61,653 bases of DNA. Origin: DAIOEK01 sp036746315. GTDB lineage: Bacteria > Chloroflexota > Anaerolineae > Anaerolineales > Anaerolineaceae. The notes beneath the pieces are model-generated. The model worked only from the letters and a program-made list of their open reading frames with translations. It was not told the DNA's origin and ran no database searches. This document shows positions 1 through 9,404 of the stretch, in pieces (the stretch's first letter is position 1; every line of letters starts with the position of its first letter). The position numbers were made by a program, and so were the translations under genes. Location of the stretch: positions 1 to 61,653 of the forward strand of contig DAIOEK010000012.1 of the NCBI GenBank assembly GCA_036746315.1, read 5' to 3'.

Positions 1-801
1 TTCCTTGGTGGTGCCCTTCTCGATGGTGGCGACGAAATCGACCACCGAAACGGTCGGGGTCGGGACGCGCAGCGAATAACCGTCGAATTTGCCCTTCAGC
101 TCGGGGATGACCAGGGATACGGCCTTGGCGGCGCCGGTGGTGGTCGGGATGATGTTCAAACCGGCAGCGCGGGAGCGGCGCATTTCTTTGCGATGCCCCT
201 GGTCGAGGATCACCTGGTCGTTGGTGTAGCTGTGGATGGTGGTCATCACCGCGTTGAGGATGTTGAATTTATCGTGGACGATCTTGGCTGCCGGGGCGAG
301 GCAGTTGGTGGTGCAGGAAGCGTTCGAGACCACGTGGTGGACGGCGGGGTCGTATTTGCTTTCGTTGACGCCCAACACGATGGTCAGGTCTTCGTTCTTG
401 GCCGGGGCCGAGATGATCACTTTCTTCGCGCCGCCAGCCGTGATGTGCACGTTCGCGCCGGCTTTGCCCTTGGCGGGATCGCCCACAGCATCGGTGAAGA
501 CACCGGTGGATTCAATCACAATATCCACACCCAGGTCCTTCCAGGGAAGGGCGCCGGGGTCTTTCTCAGCAAATACCTGGATCTTTTTGCCATTGATCAC
601 GAGATCGTTCCCGTCAATGTTGACATCACCGTGAAAAATGCCATAGTTGGAGTCGTACTTGAAAAGGTGAGCGTTTGTTTTGATATCGAAGAGGTCATTG
701 ATGGCAACCACTTCCAAATTGCCAGCCTGTTTTTCGATCATGGCTTTCAAAACCTGGCGACCAATTCGTCCAAAACCGTTAATACCAACTTTTACTGTCA
801 T
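1..801 (-). CDS. gap: Glyceraldehyde-3-phosphate dehydrogenase, 3' end cut by the window edge
   Basis: Cytosolic glycolytic enzyme converting glyceraldehyde 3-phosphate, NAD and phosphate to 1,3-bisphosphoglycerate. The minus-strand frame from the ATG at 801 stays open to base 1 and gives 267 of the roughly 335 residues usual for the family. The Rossmann motif GFGRIG lies at residues 9-14, an Asp in NDLFD (residues 36-40) favours NAD over NADP, and the catalytic cysteine is C163 in SNASCTTNC. A strong ribosome binding site (AGGAGGTG, 814-807) sits five bases before the ATG. The gene follows yvcK on the same strand with a 116-base gap, so it probably has its own promoter there. Identification is firm; the C-terminal part of the catalytic domain is outside the window. 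Confidence 0.97.
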   Translation of the reverse strand, partial: MTVKVGINGFGRIGRQVLKAMIEKQAGNLEVVAINDLFDIKTNAHLFKYDSNYGIFHGDVNIDGNDLVINGKKIQVFAEKDPGALPWKDLGVDIVIESTGVFTDAVGDPAKGKAGANVHITAGGAKKVIISAPAKNEDLTIVLGVNESKYDPAVHHVVSNASCTTNCLAPAAKIVHDKFNILNAVMTTIHSYTNDQVILDQGHRKEMRRSRAAGLNIIPTTTGAAKAVSLVIPELKGKFDGYSLRVPTPTVSVVDFVATIEKGTTKE

Positions 802-917
802 TGAAACACCTCCTGAGAGTGTAATAAGATCAAACCAAATTCGTATGATTCTATCACAAACGAATGAATTGGTGGGATGAATAGACAACCCCCCCTCCAA
901 CTGCCCGGGGAGGATGG
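802..917 (-). other. Intergenic region between yvcK and gap
   Basis: This gap separates the yvcK stop from the gap start. It contains the gap ribosome binding site (807-814) and, next to the yvcK stop, a GC-rich short inverted repeat (CCTCC 894-898 with GGAGG 909-913) that could be a weak terminator, although no good T-run follows it on the minus strand. The remaining AT-rich stretch (about 820-880) is the likely place of the gap promoter; I could not find a convincing -35/-10 pair. Confidence 0.35.
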
Positions 918-2276
918 TTAGAATTCGTCCGAGACTACGTCCCGGTCGGTTAGTGGACCGGTGCGGTCGAAATAAATGTCGATGATCGTCTGAGCCAGCT
1001 TGTTTGCATCGTGTCGCCACGGATGATCCATGTCCAATAGATCAGTCTGGTAAACCGGGTAATTTCTCTCCAGGTCGTCATCCACCTCGATCCATTTGAC
1101 GCCTTCCGGCAGGTCGCCGCTGTAACGATTGTTGCAGATGATCAGATCGAACAATCGGCTGCCGATATGTTTCTCGATCGCGGTCAGATGGTCGTAACTG
1201 GAGTATTCATCCGTCTCCCCCGGTTGGGATGCCAGGTTGCAGATGAAGAACTTCATGGCTTTACTGGCGCGAATGGCCTCTGCAATATCCGGGACGAGCA
1301 GGTTGGGTAGCAGACTGGTGTACAGGCTGCCCGGACCGATCAGGATCAGATCGGCTGCCAGCAATGCCTGTATCGCAGGCGGATATGCCGGCGGAGTATC
1401 TGGCTCCAGCCAGATGCGCTTGATCTGTCCATGCGCCTTGGGGATTTTGCTTTCCCCGCGTACCCAGCGTGCTTTCCGTTTCTCTTCCACGGTTTCGATG
1501 CTGGCAGCCAGCCTGACGTCGGTCAGCGTGGAGGGCAGTACCTGTCCCTGCACGGCAAGCACCCGTCCGCTTTCTGCCACTGCTTCTTCGAAAGAGCCGG
1601 TTATTTCTGCCAGCCCTGATATGAACAGGTTTCCCAGCGAATGTCCATGCAGTCCGGATTCATCGGAAAAACGATACTGGAACAATTGCGTCAGCAGTTC
1701 CTCATCGTTGGAGAGTGCGGCTAGACAGTTACGGATGTCGCCCGGGGGCAGCACCCCCAGCGAACGGCGCAACTCTCCGGAAGACCCGCCATCGTCGGCT
1801 ACCGTGACGATGGCGGTAAGATTTTTGGAGAAATTTTTTAATCCGCGCAGCAGTGTAGCCAAACCGTGCCCGCCGCCGATCACCACAATCCGCGGCCCCC
1901 GTTCCTTTTTGCGGAAGGACGAAACGGCGTCGATGATGGGTTTTCCAGGTTGGATGAACGGGCGCAGCAAGGCGCGGTTCAATCCCCACATTCCATACGC
2001 GGTGAGCCCGAAGCCGAGCAAGCCAAAGATGACTGCCCTGGTGATGCGGGCGAATGATTGCAGCGATACCGTGGAAATAATGGGCAGCAGCCAGTTGTTG
2101 GGCGCGGTCCGGTAAATGTTGATCAGAATAAGCGCCAGACCAAGCGCAAGCAGCGTAATCCCCGCCAGGATCAGGAGCATCCAGCGTTTAACCCCGATTC
2201 CCGGCATCAGCCATCGGGCTTCTCTCCTGATGAATTTTTTGATTCGATCAAAGGCGGTGAGATTTGTTTCCTTCAT
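918..2276 (-). CDS. yvcK: YvcK/GlmR-like CofD-family protein with N-terminal membrane domain
   Basis: Member of the CofD/YvcK family. YvcK (GlmR) of Firmicutes binds UDP-GlcNAc and steers carbon toward cell-wall precursors; no biochemical role is proven from sequence here. From the ATG at 2276 it has 452 residues. Two hydrophobic segments (about 31-52 and 78-98) precede the catalytic-like domain, which begins with VVIGGGHGLATLLRGLK near residue 129, followed by VADDGGSSGELR and PGDIRNCLAAL. A TTG at 2315 overlapping the cydC stop is an alternative start adding 13 residues; I prefer the ATG although neither has a strong ribosome binding site. It is the last gene of the cydABDC operon, an unusual position, and the membrane domain would tether it to the inner membrane face. 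Family firm, exact function uncertain. Confidence 0.88.
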   Translation of the reverse strand: MKETNLTAFDRIKKFIRREARWLMPGIGVKRWMLLILAGITLLALGLALILINIYRTAPNNWLLPIISTVSLQSFARITRAVIFGLLGFGLTAYGMWGLNRALLRPFIQPGKPIIDAVSSFRKKERGPRIVVIGGGHGLATLLRGLKNFSKNLTAIVTVADDGGSSGELRRSLGVLPPGDIRNCLAALSNDEELLTQLFQYRFSDESGLHGHSLGNLFISGLAEITGSFEEAVAESGRVLAVQGQVLPSTLTDVRLAASIETVEEKRKARWVRGESKIPKAHGQIKRIWLEPDTPPAYPPAIQALLAADLILIGPGSLYTSLLPNLLVPDIAEAIRASKAMKFFICNLASQPGETDEYSSYDHLTAIEKHIGSRLFDLIICNNRYSGDLPEGVKWIEVDDDLERNYPVYQTDLLDMDHPWRHDANKLAQTIIDIYFDRTGPLTDRDVVSDEF

Positions 2277-2311
2277 TGCTTTGTAGAATATAGCAGGTTG
2301 TCGGGCGTCCG

Positions 2312-4090
2312 TCAACCATTGGATATTCCCCGTTCGAAAATCAATTCCTGCTGTTGTGCCAGCATGCGCTGGAAGAGACCTTCGCGCTGTTTGAGGCGCA
2401 CATAGCTCCCCCTGTCGGCAATACGACCCTGCTCCAACACCACGATCTCATCGAACTGTTCCAAATCCATCAGGCGGTGGGTAATCATCACCAGCGCGGT
2501 GTTTTCTGCAACCAGGTGTATCTGGCGCGAAAGCATGCGTTGGTGTTCGATATCCTGGTTGGCGAAGGGCTCGTCGAGGATCAATACCGGCCTTTTCAGT
2601 ACAAGCATACGCGCTAGGTCCAACCGCCGGCGTTCGCCTTCACTCATCTTCAATCCCCGTTCGCCTGCCGGAGTATCGAGACCGCTCTCCAGCCCTTCCA
2701 GCCAGGCGCTCATCTGCGCGTGTTGCAATGCCTGCCTGATCTCCTCATCTGTGATCGACGGCACAAAGAATTGAAAATTCTCACGCAGCGAAGCATTCAG
2801 AAAGTAGGGGGATGGTCCGGTGTAAGCCGTGATTGCGGTGATGAATTCCTGCGCATATTCCTGGTAGGGCTGCCCGTTGAGCAAGATCGTTCCCGCAGAT
2901 GGAGCTTGAATTCCCATCAGCAGCCTGGCAAGCGTGGTCTTCCCGGCACCGCTGGGACCCACGATGGCGATCTTTTTGCCGGGCGTGATTTCTATCGAGA
3001 TGTCGAATAATCCCTCGCTGCCGCCTTCCTCGTATTGGAAGCTCACCTGGCGCAGTTGGATGCTGCGCAGTACTGCATCTTGTTGGGCGGCGGCTTTGAT
3101 TGTTTCGTTGGGTTGTGGGGGGCGCGTGTCGTGCTTGGAAGTCAATTCCTGGATGCGGAAGGCTGCCTGACTGCTCAAGTAGTATTGCTGTGCCGCCAGG
3201 TTCAGCGGTTGCATGGCATCGAAACTGGCAATGGTGATCAGCGGGATGGTTGCCAGCAGCAAACCCGGGATGGCGCCCTGTGCGGTCAGAGAGATGCCCG
3301 CGATCAGCATCCCGACCATGCTGCCCTGTGTCAGCAGCACCAGTAAGGCATTGATCCAGCCGCTGGTTGTAGCCACTTGCATTTGGGTTTTCCGGTAGGC
3401 TTCTTCCGCCTGATGGTAGGCTGCCAGCTGGTTGTCCAATTGCTGGTGCATCAAGATGTCCCCCAGTCCGTCGAGGATGTCTGCCGTTTCGGCGTGCACC
3501 TCTGCCCGTATGTTTACATATTGCCGGGAAGATTGTTTTGCCGCCAGAAAGGAGATAACCAGCATCAACAGCCAGCTGGCAAAAGCCAGCCCCAGGTATA
3601 TGCCGATCAGGGAATGATCTATCGTGCCCAGGAAGAAGCCGACCACCAGAATCGTAAGGATGGCTGTCAGGGGTGGGTTGATCACCCGGATGAAAAAAAA
3701 CTCCAGCACTTCCACATCTTCCACCAGCCTTGCCATCAGATCACCGGAGCGGGTCGCATCCTTTCTGGAAGGGATGCGCTCGATTAACTGCTGGTAGATC
3801 CACACCCGCAGGTCTTCCAGCAGGCGGAAGTTGACATCGTGGCTGGTCAGCCGTTCGAGGTATCTGAAAACGCTTTTACTGATCCCAAAGAAGCGGACGC
3901 CGACAATGGCTATGTTCAGTGCGGCTATGGATGGCTGCAACGCGGCATAAGAGATGAGGTATGCCGAGGTGCCCATCAGCCCCACACCCAGCAGGATCGT
4001 CGCCGACGACAATAGAATGGAATAACCTGCCATGAAAACAGATTTTTTCAGAAAACGCAGCAGGAATGCCAGCGGATGATCAGGCGGCAT
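2312..4090 (-). CDS. cydC: Heterodimeric thiol exporter subunit CydC
   Basis: ABC transporter half-subunit of 592 residues with an N-terminal six-helix membrane domain and a C-terminal ATPase. CydDC exports glutathione/cysteine and is needed for assembly of cytochrome bd. The CydC signature region (FRYLERLTSHDVNFRLLEDLRVWIY, residues about 76-100) and SGDLMARLVEDVEVLEFF distinguish it from CydD. The ATPase has Walker A GPSGAGKTT, signature SEGERRRLDLARM and Walker B LILDEPFAN. It starts inside the end of cydD (11-base overlap) behind GAGGAG and ends against yvcK, so the genes are translationally coupled. Which partner is called C or D rests on this similarity. Confidence 0.92.
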   Translation of the reverse strand: MPPDHPLAFLLRFLKKSVFMAGYSILLSSATILLGVGLMGTSAYLISYAALQPSIAALNIAIVGVRFFGISKSVFRYLERLTSHDVNFRLLEDLRVWIYQQLIERIPSRKDATRSGDLMARLVEDVEVLEFFFIRVINPPLTAILTILVVGFFLGTIDHSLIGIYLGLAFASWLLMLVISFLAAKQSSRQYVNIRAEVHAETADILDGLGDILMHQQLDNQLAAYHQAEEAYRKTQMQVATTSGWINALLVLLTQGSMVGMLIAGISLTAQGAIPGLLLATIPLITIASFDAMQPLNLAAQQYYLSSQAAFRIQELTSKHDTRPPQPNETIKAAAQQDAVLRSIQLRQVSFQYEEGGSEGLFDISIEITPGKKIAIVGPSGAGKTTLARLLMGIQAPSAGTILLNGQPYQEYAQEFITAITAYTGPSPYFLNASLRENFQFFVPSITDEEIRQALQHAQMSAWLEGLESGLDTPAGERGLKMSEGERRRLDLARMLVLKRPVLILDEPFANQDIEHQRMLSRQIHLVAENTALVMITHRLMDLEQFDEIVVLEQGRIADRGSYVRLKQREGLFQRMLAQQQELIFERGISNG

Positions 4091-5813
4091 GTTGGTAACT
4101 CCTCACAAATCCGGCATATTCCTGATCTTGTTTCAACAATTCCGCGTGCGTGCCTGCTTCGATAATGCTGCCTTCTTTAAGGAATAGAATGCGCGTGCTC
4201 TGGTAGATGGTGGGCAGGCGATGGGCAATGGTGATCACCGTTCTGCCCTGCATCAGCCGCTGCGTGGCGGCTTGCAGTGACGCCTCCAGAATGGGATCGA
4301 GTGATGAGGTGGGTTCATCCAGTATCAGCAGGGGGGCGTTTTTATAGAAGGCTCTGGCAATCGCGAGCCTTTGTATCTGCCCGGTGCTGATGCCATATCC
4401 GCGCTCACCGATTTTGGTGTTCCAACCGCCTGGCAGACTGCTGACCCACTCCAGGCATTCTGCATCGGATAGTGCGCTCTCCAGCCGGTTGTAATCTATT
4501 TCAGCCTCGCTGAAAGCCACGTTCCAGGCGATTGTGTTCGAGAACAGGTGTGGATTTTGCGGCACCCAGCCGATCTGTGCGCGCCATAAATCAGTCGGGA
4601 TTTCGGCAAGCGGTCTGCCTGCCGCGGTGATCTCACCACAGACCGGTGTGAGAAAGCGCATGACCAGCGCCGTGAGTGTGGTTTTCCCAGCCCCGCTGGG
4701 TCCCACGATGGCGATCTGTTCCCCCCCGCGGATGCTCAACTCGACGTCCTTCAGCGCCAGACCGGCTGCGCCCGGATATTGTGCCGACACGCCATGAAAT
4801 CGGATGGGGAAGAATTGGGTCGCTTTGACGGGTACGGGTGGTTCTGCCGGAAGATCGCCCTCGGTGTGCTGCAATAAGGCGAATATTTCTCCGGCGGCTT
4901 CCATACCGGTCATGGCGGCGTGATATTTCACGCCCATTTGGCGCAATGGAAGATAGAACTCGGGTGCGAGTATCAGAATGAACAGCGCCGGCAGAAATTC
5001 CAGCCTGCCGTACAATAGTCGCAGACCGACTTCCACGGCGACAATTGCTGTGGAAATGGTGGCGACCAGTTCGAGTGTGAATGCCGATAGAAAGGTGAAG
5101 CGCAGCACCACCATGGTCGCCTCGCGGTAGGCGCGGTCATTTTCCTTCAGGATTTCCGCTTCTATTTTCTTCCGGTTGAGCAGCCGGATTAGTTCCAGGC
5201 TTTGCAGGGTGTCGAAAAACCGGGTGCTGAGCTTGTTCAGTAATTGCCATTGCTTCTGGGTGCGCTGCTCGGTCATCAACCCGATCAATGCCATGAAGAT
5301 CGGGATCAGCGGAGCAGTTACCAGCAGGACAAAGCCGGTCAGCGGTTCACGGGGAAAGACGGCAATTAAGATGAATAGCGGAATGAGCGCCGAGAGGAAT
5401 ATTTGTGGCAAGTATTGGCTGTAATAAGCATCCAGTGCTTCAACCCCTTCGAAAATGGTGTTCAACAGCCTGCCGTGTTTTTCGCTGCCCAGGAAGACCG
5501 GACCCAGCCTGCATATCTTTTGCAGCAGTTGGTGGCGCAATTCCCCCTTTACCCGCGTGGCGATGCTCTTGGCGCTGATTTCATTGAGGAGAGCTAACCC
5601 CGCCCGCAGCAGGATGATCACCCCCAACTGCACCAATCGTCCTGCAGCGGATTGCAGGTCCTCTCCGTGGATGAAGGTGTGGACGATGATCTCCGCCAGA
5701 ATATATGACTGAAGGATGATCAATACGGCGGTGAATGCGCCGCCGGCGATGTTGAAAAAGAGCGCCAGACCGCTTACGCGAGCCTGGCGCATCAAGTCTT
5801 TTTGTACTGACAT
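4080..5813 (-). CDS. cydD: Heterodimeric thiol exporter subunit CydD
   Basis: Partner ABC half-transporter of 577 residues. The membrane domain carries CydD-like features: YYSQYLPQIFLSALIP, APLIPIFMALIG, and the stretch ending in LAPEFYLPLRQMGVKYHA (about residues 285-303). The nucleotide-binding domain has Walker A GPSGAGKTTL, signature STGQIQRLAIARA and Walker B LLILDEPTSS. It starts four bases after the cydB stop and overlaps cydC by 11 bases, so a single mRNA for oxidase subunits and exporter is likely. Expected role: export of cysteine/glutathione needed for haem insertion and maturation of cytochrome bd. The start ATG is close to AAAGG, giving tight spacing. Confidence 0.93.
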   Translation of the reverse strand: MSVQKDLMRQARVSGLALFFNIAGGAFTAVLIILQSYILAEIIVHTFIHGEDLQSAAGRLVQLGVIILLRAGLALLNEISAKSIATRVKGELRHQLLQKICRLGPVFLGSEKHGRLLNTIFEGVEALDAYYSQYLPQIFLSALIPLFILIAVFPREPLTGFVLLVTAPLIPIFMALIGLMTEQRTQKQWQLLNKLSTRFFDTLQSLELIRLLNRKKIEAEILKENDRAYREATMVVLRFTFLSAFTLELVATISTAIVAVEVGLRLLYGRLEFLPALFILILAPEFYLPLRQMGVKYHAAMTGMEAAGEIFALLQHTEGDLPAEPPVPVKATQFFPIRFHGVSAQYPGAAGLALKDVELSIRGGEQIAIVGPSGAGKTTLTALVMRFLTPVCGEITAAGRPLAEIPTDLWRAQIGWVPQNPHLFSNTIAWNVAFSEAEIDYNRLESALSDAECLEWVSSLPGGWNTKIGERGYGISTGQIQRLAIARAFYKNAPLLILDEPTSSLDPILEASLQAATQRLMQGRTVITIAHRLPTIYQSTRILFLKEGSIIEAGTHAELLKQDQEYAGFVRSYQHAA

Positions 5814-5817
5814 GCCT

Positions 5818-6834
5818 TTAGTAGTGTAAGTCTTCGCTCTGGGTGGTAATGCGTTTGCGGAATACCCAGTAATTATATGCCTGGTATGCCAGAACGACGG
5901 GCAAAAAGATCAACACAACAATCGACATCACTTGCAGTGTCTTTGCAGAAGATGCAGCGTTATAGATCGTCAGGGAAAATGCCGGGTCGGTACTGGATAC
6001 CATGACGTTGGGGAACAGTAACGCAAAAACGATGGCGGAGACCGCCGCCATGCCCGCAACGCCCAGCGCAAAAGCCCAGCCGACTTTACCGCTGCGCTGG
6101 GCAAAGAATCCGCCCAGCAGCACGAGCGCCGCCAGGATGGTGATGCCCACGCCTACAGGATTCATGCTGCCCTGGCTGCTCTGCCCGATGGTGGCAAAAA
6201 TGCCAAAGGCGATTGCCAGTAAGATGGAAGGCAGCCACATGGTCTTCACCGTCCGCACGGCTCTTTCCTGTACATCGCCGGATGTCTTGATTTTTAGGAA
6301 TAGGGCTCCAAGCAGTACCGTCAGGCACAGGAAGGTAACTCCGCCGATCAACGCGAACGGATTGAGCAGGTTGAAGAACCCGCCCGTATAATTCATTTCC
6401 TGGTCGATGGGTACACCTTGCAGGATGTTGGCAAAAGCCACGCCGAACAGCAGCGGAACCAGCAGACTGCCGCCGAACGCGGCGTAATCCCAGAAGTTGC
6501 GCCAGCCCGGCTTGTCGACCTTGCTGCGGAATTCGAAAGCCACACCGCGGAAGACAAGCGCCACCAACACCAGGAAAAGCGGAAGATAAAATCCGGCGAA
6601 CAGGGTGGCATACCAGTGCGGAAAAGCTGCAAAGGTCGCCCCGCCCGCCAGGATCAGCCAGACTTCGTTGGCATCCCAGGTGGGGCCGACGGTGTTGAGA
6701 ATGACCCTGCGTTCTGCATCGTTCTTGCCAAGGAAGGGCAGCAGAATGCCGATGCCAAAATCAAAACCTTCGAGTACGAAGAAACCGGTATAAAGTACGG
6801 CGATCAACACAAACCAGAGAATATTCAGATCCAT
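5818..6834 (-). CDS. cydB: Cytochrome bd ubiquinol/menaquinol oxidase subunit II
   Basis: Integral membrane subunit II of cytochrome bd, 338 residues from the ATG at 6834. The chosen start is preceded by GAGGAGGGAAAA; an upstream in-frame extension to 6912 would read through the end of cydA and lacks a ribosome binding site. Characteristic blocks are LEGFDFGIGILLPFLGK (about residues 22-38) and GPTWDANEVWLILAGGATFAAFP (about 50-72), followed by seven or so further hydrophobic segments. It sits 10 bases after cydA. With CydA it forms the quinol oxidase that reduces oxygen to water at low oxygen tension; in a probable anaerobe this would mainly detoxify oxygen or support microaerobic respiration (inference). 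Confidence 0.96.
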   Translation of the reverse strand: MDLNILWFVLIAVLYTGFFVLEGFDFGIGILLPFLGKNDAERRVILNTVGPTWDANEVWLILAGGATFAAFPHWYATLFAGFYLPLFLVLVALVFRGVAFEFRSKVDKPGWRNFWDYAAFGGSLLVPLLFGVAFANILQGVPIDQEMNYTGGFFNLLNPFALIGGVTFLCLTVLLGALFLKIKTSGDVQERAVRTVKTMWLPSILLAIAFGIFATIGQSSQGSMNPVGVGITILAALVLLGGFFAQRSGKVGWAFALGVAGMAAVSAIVFALLFPNVMVSSTDPAFSLTIYNAASSAKTLQVMSIVVLIFLPVVLAYQAYNYWVFRKRITTQSEDLHY

Positions 6835-6844
6835 TTTTCCCTCC

Positions 6845-8221
6845 TCAAGCGGCTGCTGCTTCGGTCTTGTTTGCCTGAGCGGTCCCTTCATCTGCGGGAC
6901 CGGCTTTGGCAAATTTTACCAACAGGGAAACATCCACGATCAATAAGATGCCATAGATCACGGTAAAACCGATCAGGCTGGTCATTACCTGTGGAACGGT
7001 GATATTGGGGCTGACGGCATCAGCGGTGCGCAGCAGACCGTACACCACCCACGGCTGTCTGCCCATCTCGGTCAGCAGCCAGCCGGCGGTGTTCGCCAGG
7101 TAAGGCAGCAGAATGGCAGCGGTCATGCCCAGCCAAAGGCTTTTCTTGAGTTGCAGTTTCTTGAATTTCCACATCCACAAGCCCAGTAATGTGAGGAACA
7201 ACATCAGAAAACCTGCACCGACCATAATGCGGAACGTCCAGTACGATAACATTACCGGAGGCGTATAGTCGCCTGGCCCGTACTGCGCTGTATACTCGGC
7301 CTGCAGGTCATTCATGCCTTTGACCTCTCCGCTGAATTTGTTGTACGCCAGGAAGCTGAGTGCCCCGGGGATACGAACATCGACCACATTCTTACGTGCA
7401 GCCATGTCTGGTGAAGAGAAGATGGAAAGCGCTGCCGGGTTTTCCGAGTCCCATAATAATTCGGCGGCAGCCATTTTCATGGGCTGCTGTTTTACCATTA
7501 ATTGTGCTTGCTGGTGTCCAATTCCGATGGATCCCAGGATGGCGATGATACCGAAAATGTTACTAATGATGAATGATTTCTTGAAGAACTCGGTATTGTT
7601 TTTGCGCAGCATGTGGTACACCGAAATTCCCATTACAAAGAAGGCTGCGGTGGTGTAACCGGAAAAGACCGTATGCGGAAATTGCGTCCAGACGTGCGGG
7701 TTGGAGATGACAGCCCAGAAGTTGTCCAGCACCGGGCGTCCATCCACCATGGTGTAACCGGTCGGGTAGTGCATAAACGAATTGGCGATCAAAATCCAGA
7801 GCGCCGACAGCGTCGCGCCAAAGGCGGTCAGCCAGATGGTCAGGGCATGCAGTCCTTTGGATAACTTGTCCCAACCGAACAGCCACAGCCCGATGAAGGT
7901 AGATTCCAGAAAGAAAGCGGTAAGCCCTTCGATTGCCAGCGGCGCGCCGAAGATGTCGCCGACGAAGCGGGAGTACTCCGACCAGTTCATGCCGAATTGG
8001 AATTCCATTACCAGACCGGTGACCACGCCCATGGCATAGTTGATTACAAAGAGTTTTCCCCAGAATTTTGCCATCTGCTTATAAACAGCATCGCCTTTGC
8101 GTACATACAGGGTTTCCATGATGGCGACCAGGATGGATAGCCCGAGGGTCAGGGGAACAAAGAAAAAGTGATATACTGTTGTGATTGCAAACTGGGATTG
8201 TGATAATGCAAGAACATCCAT
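6845..8221 (-). CDS. cydA: Cytochrome bd oxidase subunit I
   Basis: Haem-bearing subunit I of the cytochrome bd quinol oxidase, 458 residues starting at the ATG at 8221 behind AAGGAGGGAAGGT. Expected haem ligands are visible: the early His in TVYHFFFVPL (near residue 18), the His of HTVFSGYTTAAFF, and the Met of LLTEMGRQPWVVYG. The quinone-loop residues Lys and Glu are present in KQQPMKMAAAELLW. The Q-loop is short, as in Bacillus-type enzymes rather than the long E. coli form. It is the first gene of cydABDC-yvcK and is divergent from prfA, with 112 bases for both promoters. No small CydX-like subunit was found. Confidence 0.97.
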   Translation of the reverse strand: MDVLALSQSQFAITTVYHFFFVPLTLGLSILVAIMETLYVRKGDAVYKQMAKFWGKLFVINYAMGVVTGLVMEFQFGMNWSEYSRFVGDIFGAPLAIEGLTAFFLESTFIGLWLFGWDKLSKGLHALTIWLTAFGATLSALWILIANSFMHYPTGYTMVDGRPVLDNFWAVISNPHVWTQFPHTVFSGYTTAAFFVMGISVYHMLRKNNTEFFKKSFIISNIFGIIAILGSIGIGHQQAQLMVKQQPMKMAAAELLWDSENPAALSIFSSPDMAARKNVVDVRIPGALSFLAYNKFSGEVKGMNDLQAEYTAQYGPGDYTPPVMLSYWTFRIMVGAGFLMLFLTLLGLWMWKFKKLQLKKSLWLGMTAAILLPYLANTAGWLLTEMGRQPWVVYGLLRTADAVSPNITVPQVMTSLIGFTVIYGILLIVDVSLLVKFAKAGPADEGTAQANKTEAAAA

Positions 8222-8333
8222 ACCTTCCCTCCTTGCGAGCAAAATTTTGCCAAGATTAATTTGTGATTAAAAATAGTATATCCCAAAAGCCTGTGCTGGT
8301 TGGCGGATACACTTTCAAAGTATAAGGTTTGGT
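8222..8333. promoter_or_regulatory. Divergent promoter region cydA / prfA
   Basis: This 112-base gap serves both directions. On the plus strand TATAAG (8321-8326) lies seven bases before the prfA ATG, placing the predicted transcription start at or next to the start codon. On the minus strand a TATACT (about 8282-8277) could serve cydA, giving a leader of about 50 bases with a strong ribosome binding site. No clear redox-regulator palindrome was recognised. Confidence 0.45.
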
Positions 8334-9404
8334 ATGCTCGAAAAATTAATTTCCATTGAAGAACGCTATCAGGAACTTACCCGTCAGCTTGAATCGGTTG
8401 GCGAAGATTACCAGGCAGCGGTTGAGCTGGCGAAGGAACGCTCTGATATCGAAGCGATCGTCCAGAAAACCGAGGCTTACCGTAAAGCGCTGGCTCGTAA
8501 AGAGGAAGCCAGCCAGTTGTTGTCGGAATCTGATGAGGAGTTGCGCGCCCTGGCTGAAACTGAATTGCAGGAATTGGATCCCCTGATTGAAAAACTGGAG
8601 GGTGATCTTCGCTCCATGCTGCTGCCCAAAGACCCGCGCGACAACAAGAACGTGATCATGGAAATTCGGGCTGGCACGGGCGGCGATGAGGCAGCCCTTT
8701 TTGCAGCCGATCTGTTCCGCATGTATGTTCGCTATGCCGAGCGTCAGAACTGGAAGTATGAAATTCTCTCCCAGAATGAGATCGGCATTGGCGGTTACAA
8801 AGAGATCATCTTTCAGATTAAAGGCAAGGGCGCTTATTCGAAGCTGAAATTTGAATCGGGTGTGCATCGTGTGCAACGCGTGCCCGCCACCGAGGCGCAG
8901 GGGCGTATTCACACCTCCACGGTCACGGTCGCCGTACTGGCGGAGGTGGAGGATGTGGATGTGGATATTCCTGATTCGGATATTCGCATAGATATTTACC
9001 GCTCGGCTGGCGCCGGCGGTCAGAACGTGCAGAAGAACTCCACCGCGATCCGCATCACCCATCTGCCCACTGGAATGGTGGTCGCCTGCCAGGATGAGCG
9101 CTCGCAGTTGCAGAACCGTCTGCGGGCGATGAGCATCCTGCGTGCGCGTTTGTACGAGATCGAAGAGGAAAAACGACAGGCGGAATTGGAAGAAGCCCGT
9201 CGTTCTCAGGTGGGCACCGGCGAACGCTCGGAAAAGATCCGCACTTACAACTATCCTCAATCACGGGTCACCGACCATCGCATCAATGTTTCCAACTTTA
9301 ATCTTCCGGCGGTGATGGAAGGCGATCTGGATAAATTCATCGAAGAACTGGCTTTACGGAGTGAGTCGGAAAGACTTTCCGTGGGTGAGGTAGATGACGA
9401 CTGA
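8334..9404 (+). CDS. prfA: Peptide chain release factor 1
   Basis: Class I release factor, 356 residues, which reads UAA/UAG and triggers peptidyl-tRNA hydrolysis on the ribosome. The GGQ motif is in SAGAGGQNVQKNSTAIRITH and the codon-recognition PAT tripeptide (the RF1 form, against SPF in RF2) is in RVPATEAQGRIHTS. Length is normal. The gene overlaps prmC by 11 bases; prmC encodes the methyltransferase that modifies the GGQ glutamine, a classic pairing. There is no clear ribosome binding site and a -10-like TATAAG sits immediately upstream, so the mRNA may be leaderless. Confidence 0.97.
   Translation: MLEKLISIEERYQELTRQLESVGEDYQAAVELAKERSDIEAIVQKTEAYRKALARKEEASQLLSESDEELRALAETELQELDPLIEKLEGDLRSMLLPKDPRDNKNVIMEIRAGTGGDEAALFAADLFRMYVRYAERQNWKYEILSQNEIGIGGYKEIIFQIKGKGAYSKLKFESGVHRVQRVPATEAQGRIHTSTVTVAVLAEVEDVDVDIPDSDIRIDIYRSAGAGGQNVQKNSTAIRITHLPTGMVVACQDERSQLQNRLRAMSILRARLYEIEEEKRQAELEEARRSQVGTGERSEKIRTYNYPQSRVTDHRINVSNFNLPAVMEGDLDKFIEELALRSESERLSVGEVDDD

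Noticed and set aside
193..880. Overlapping plus-strand frames at the left edge
   Set aside because: They lie opposite gap, which has the catalytic cysteine, cofactor motif and a strong ribosome binding site on the minus strand.
8346..9260. Long open frame antisense to prfA (304 codons)
   Set aside because: It is the mirror of a firmly identified gene, has low-complexity His/Arg-rich translation and no ribosome binding site.
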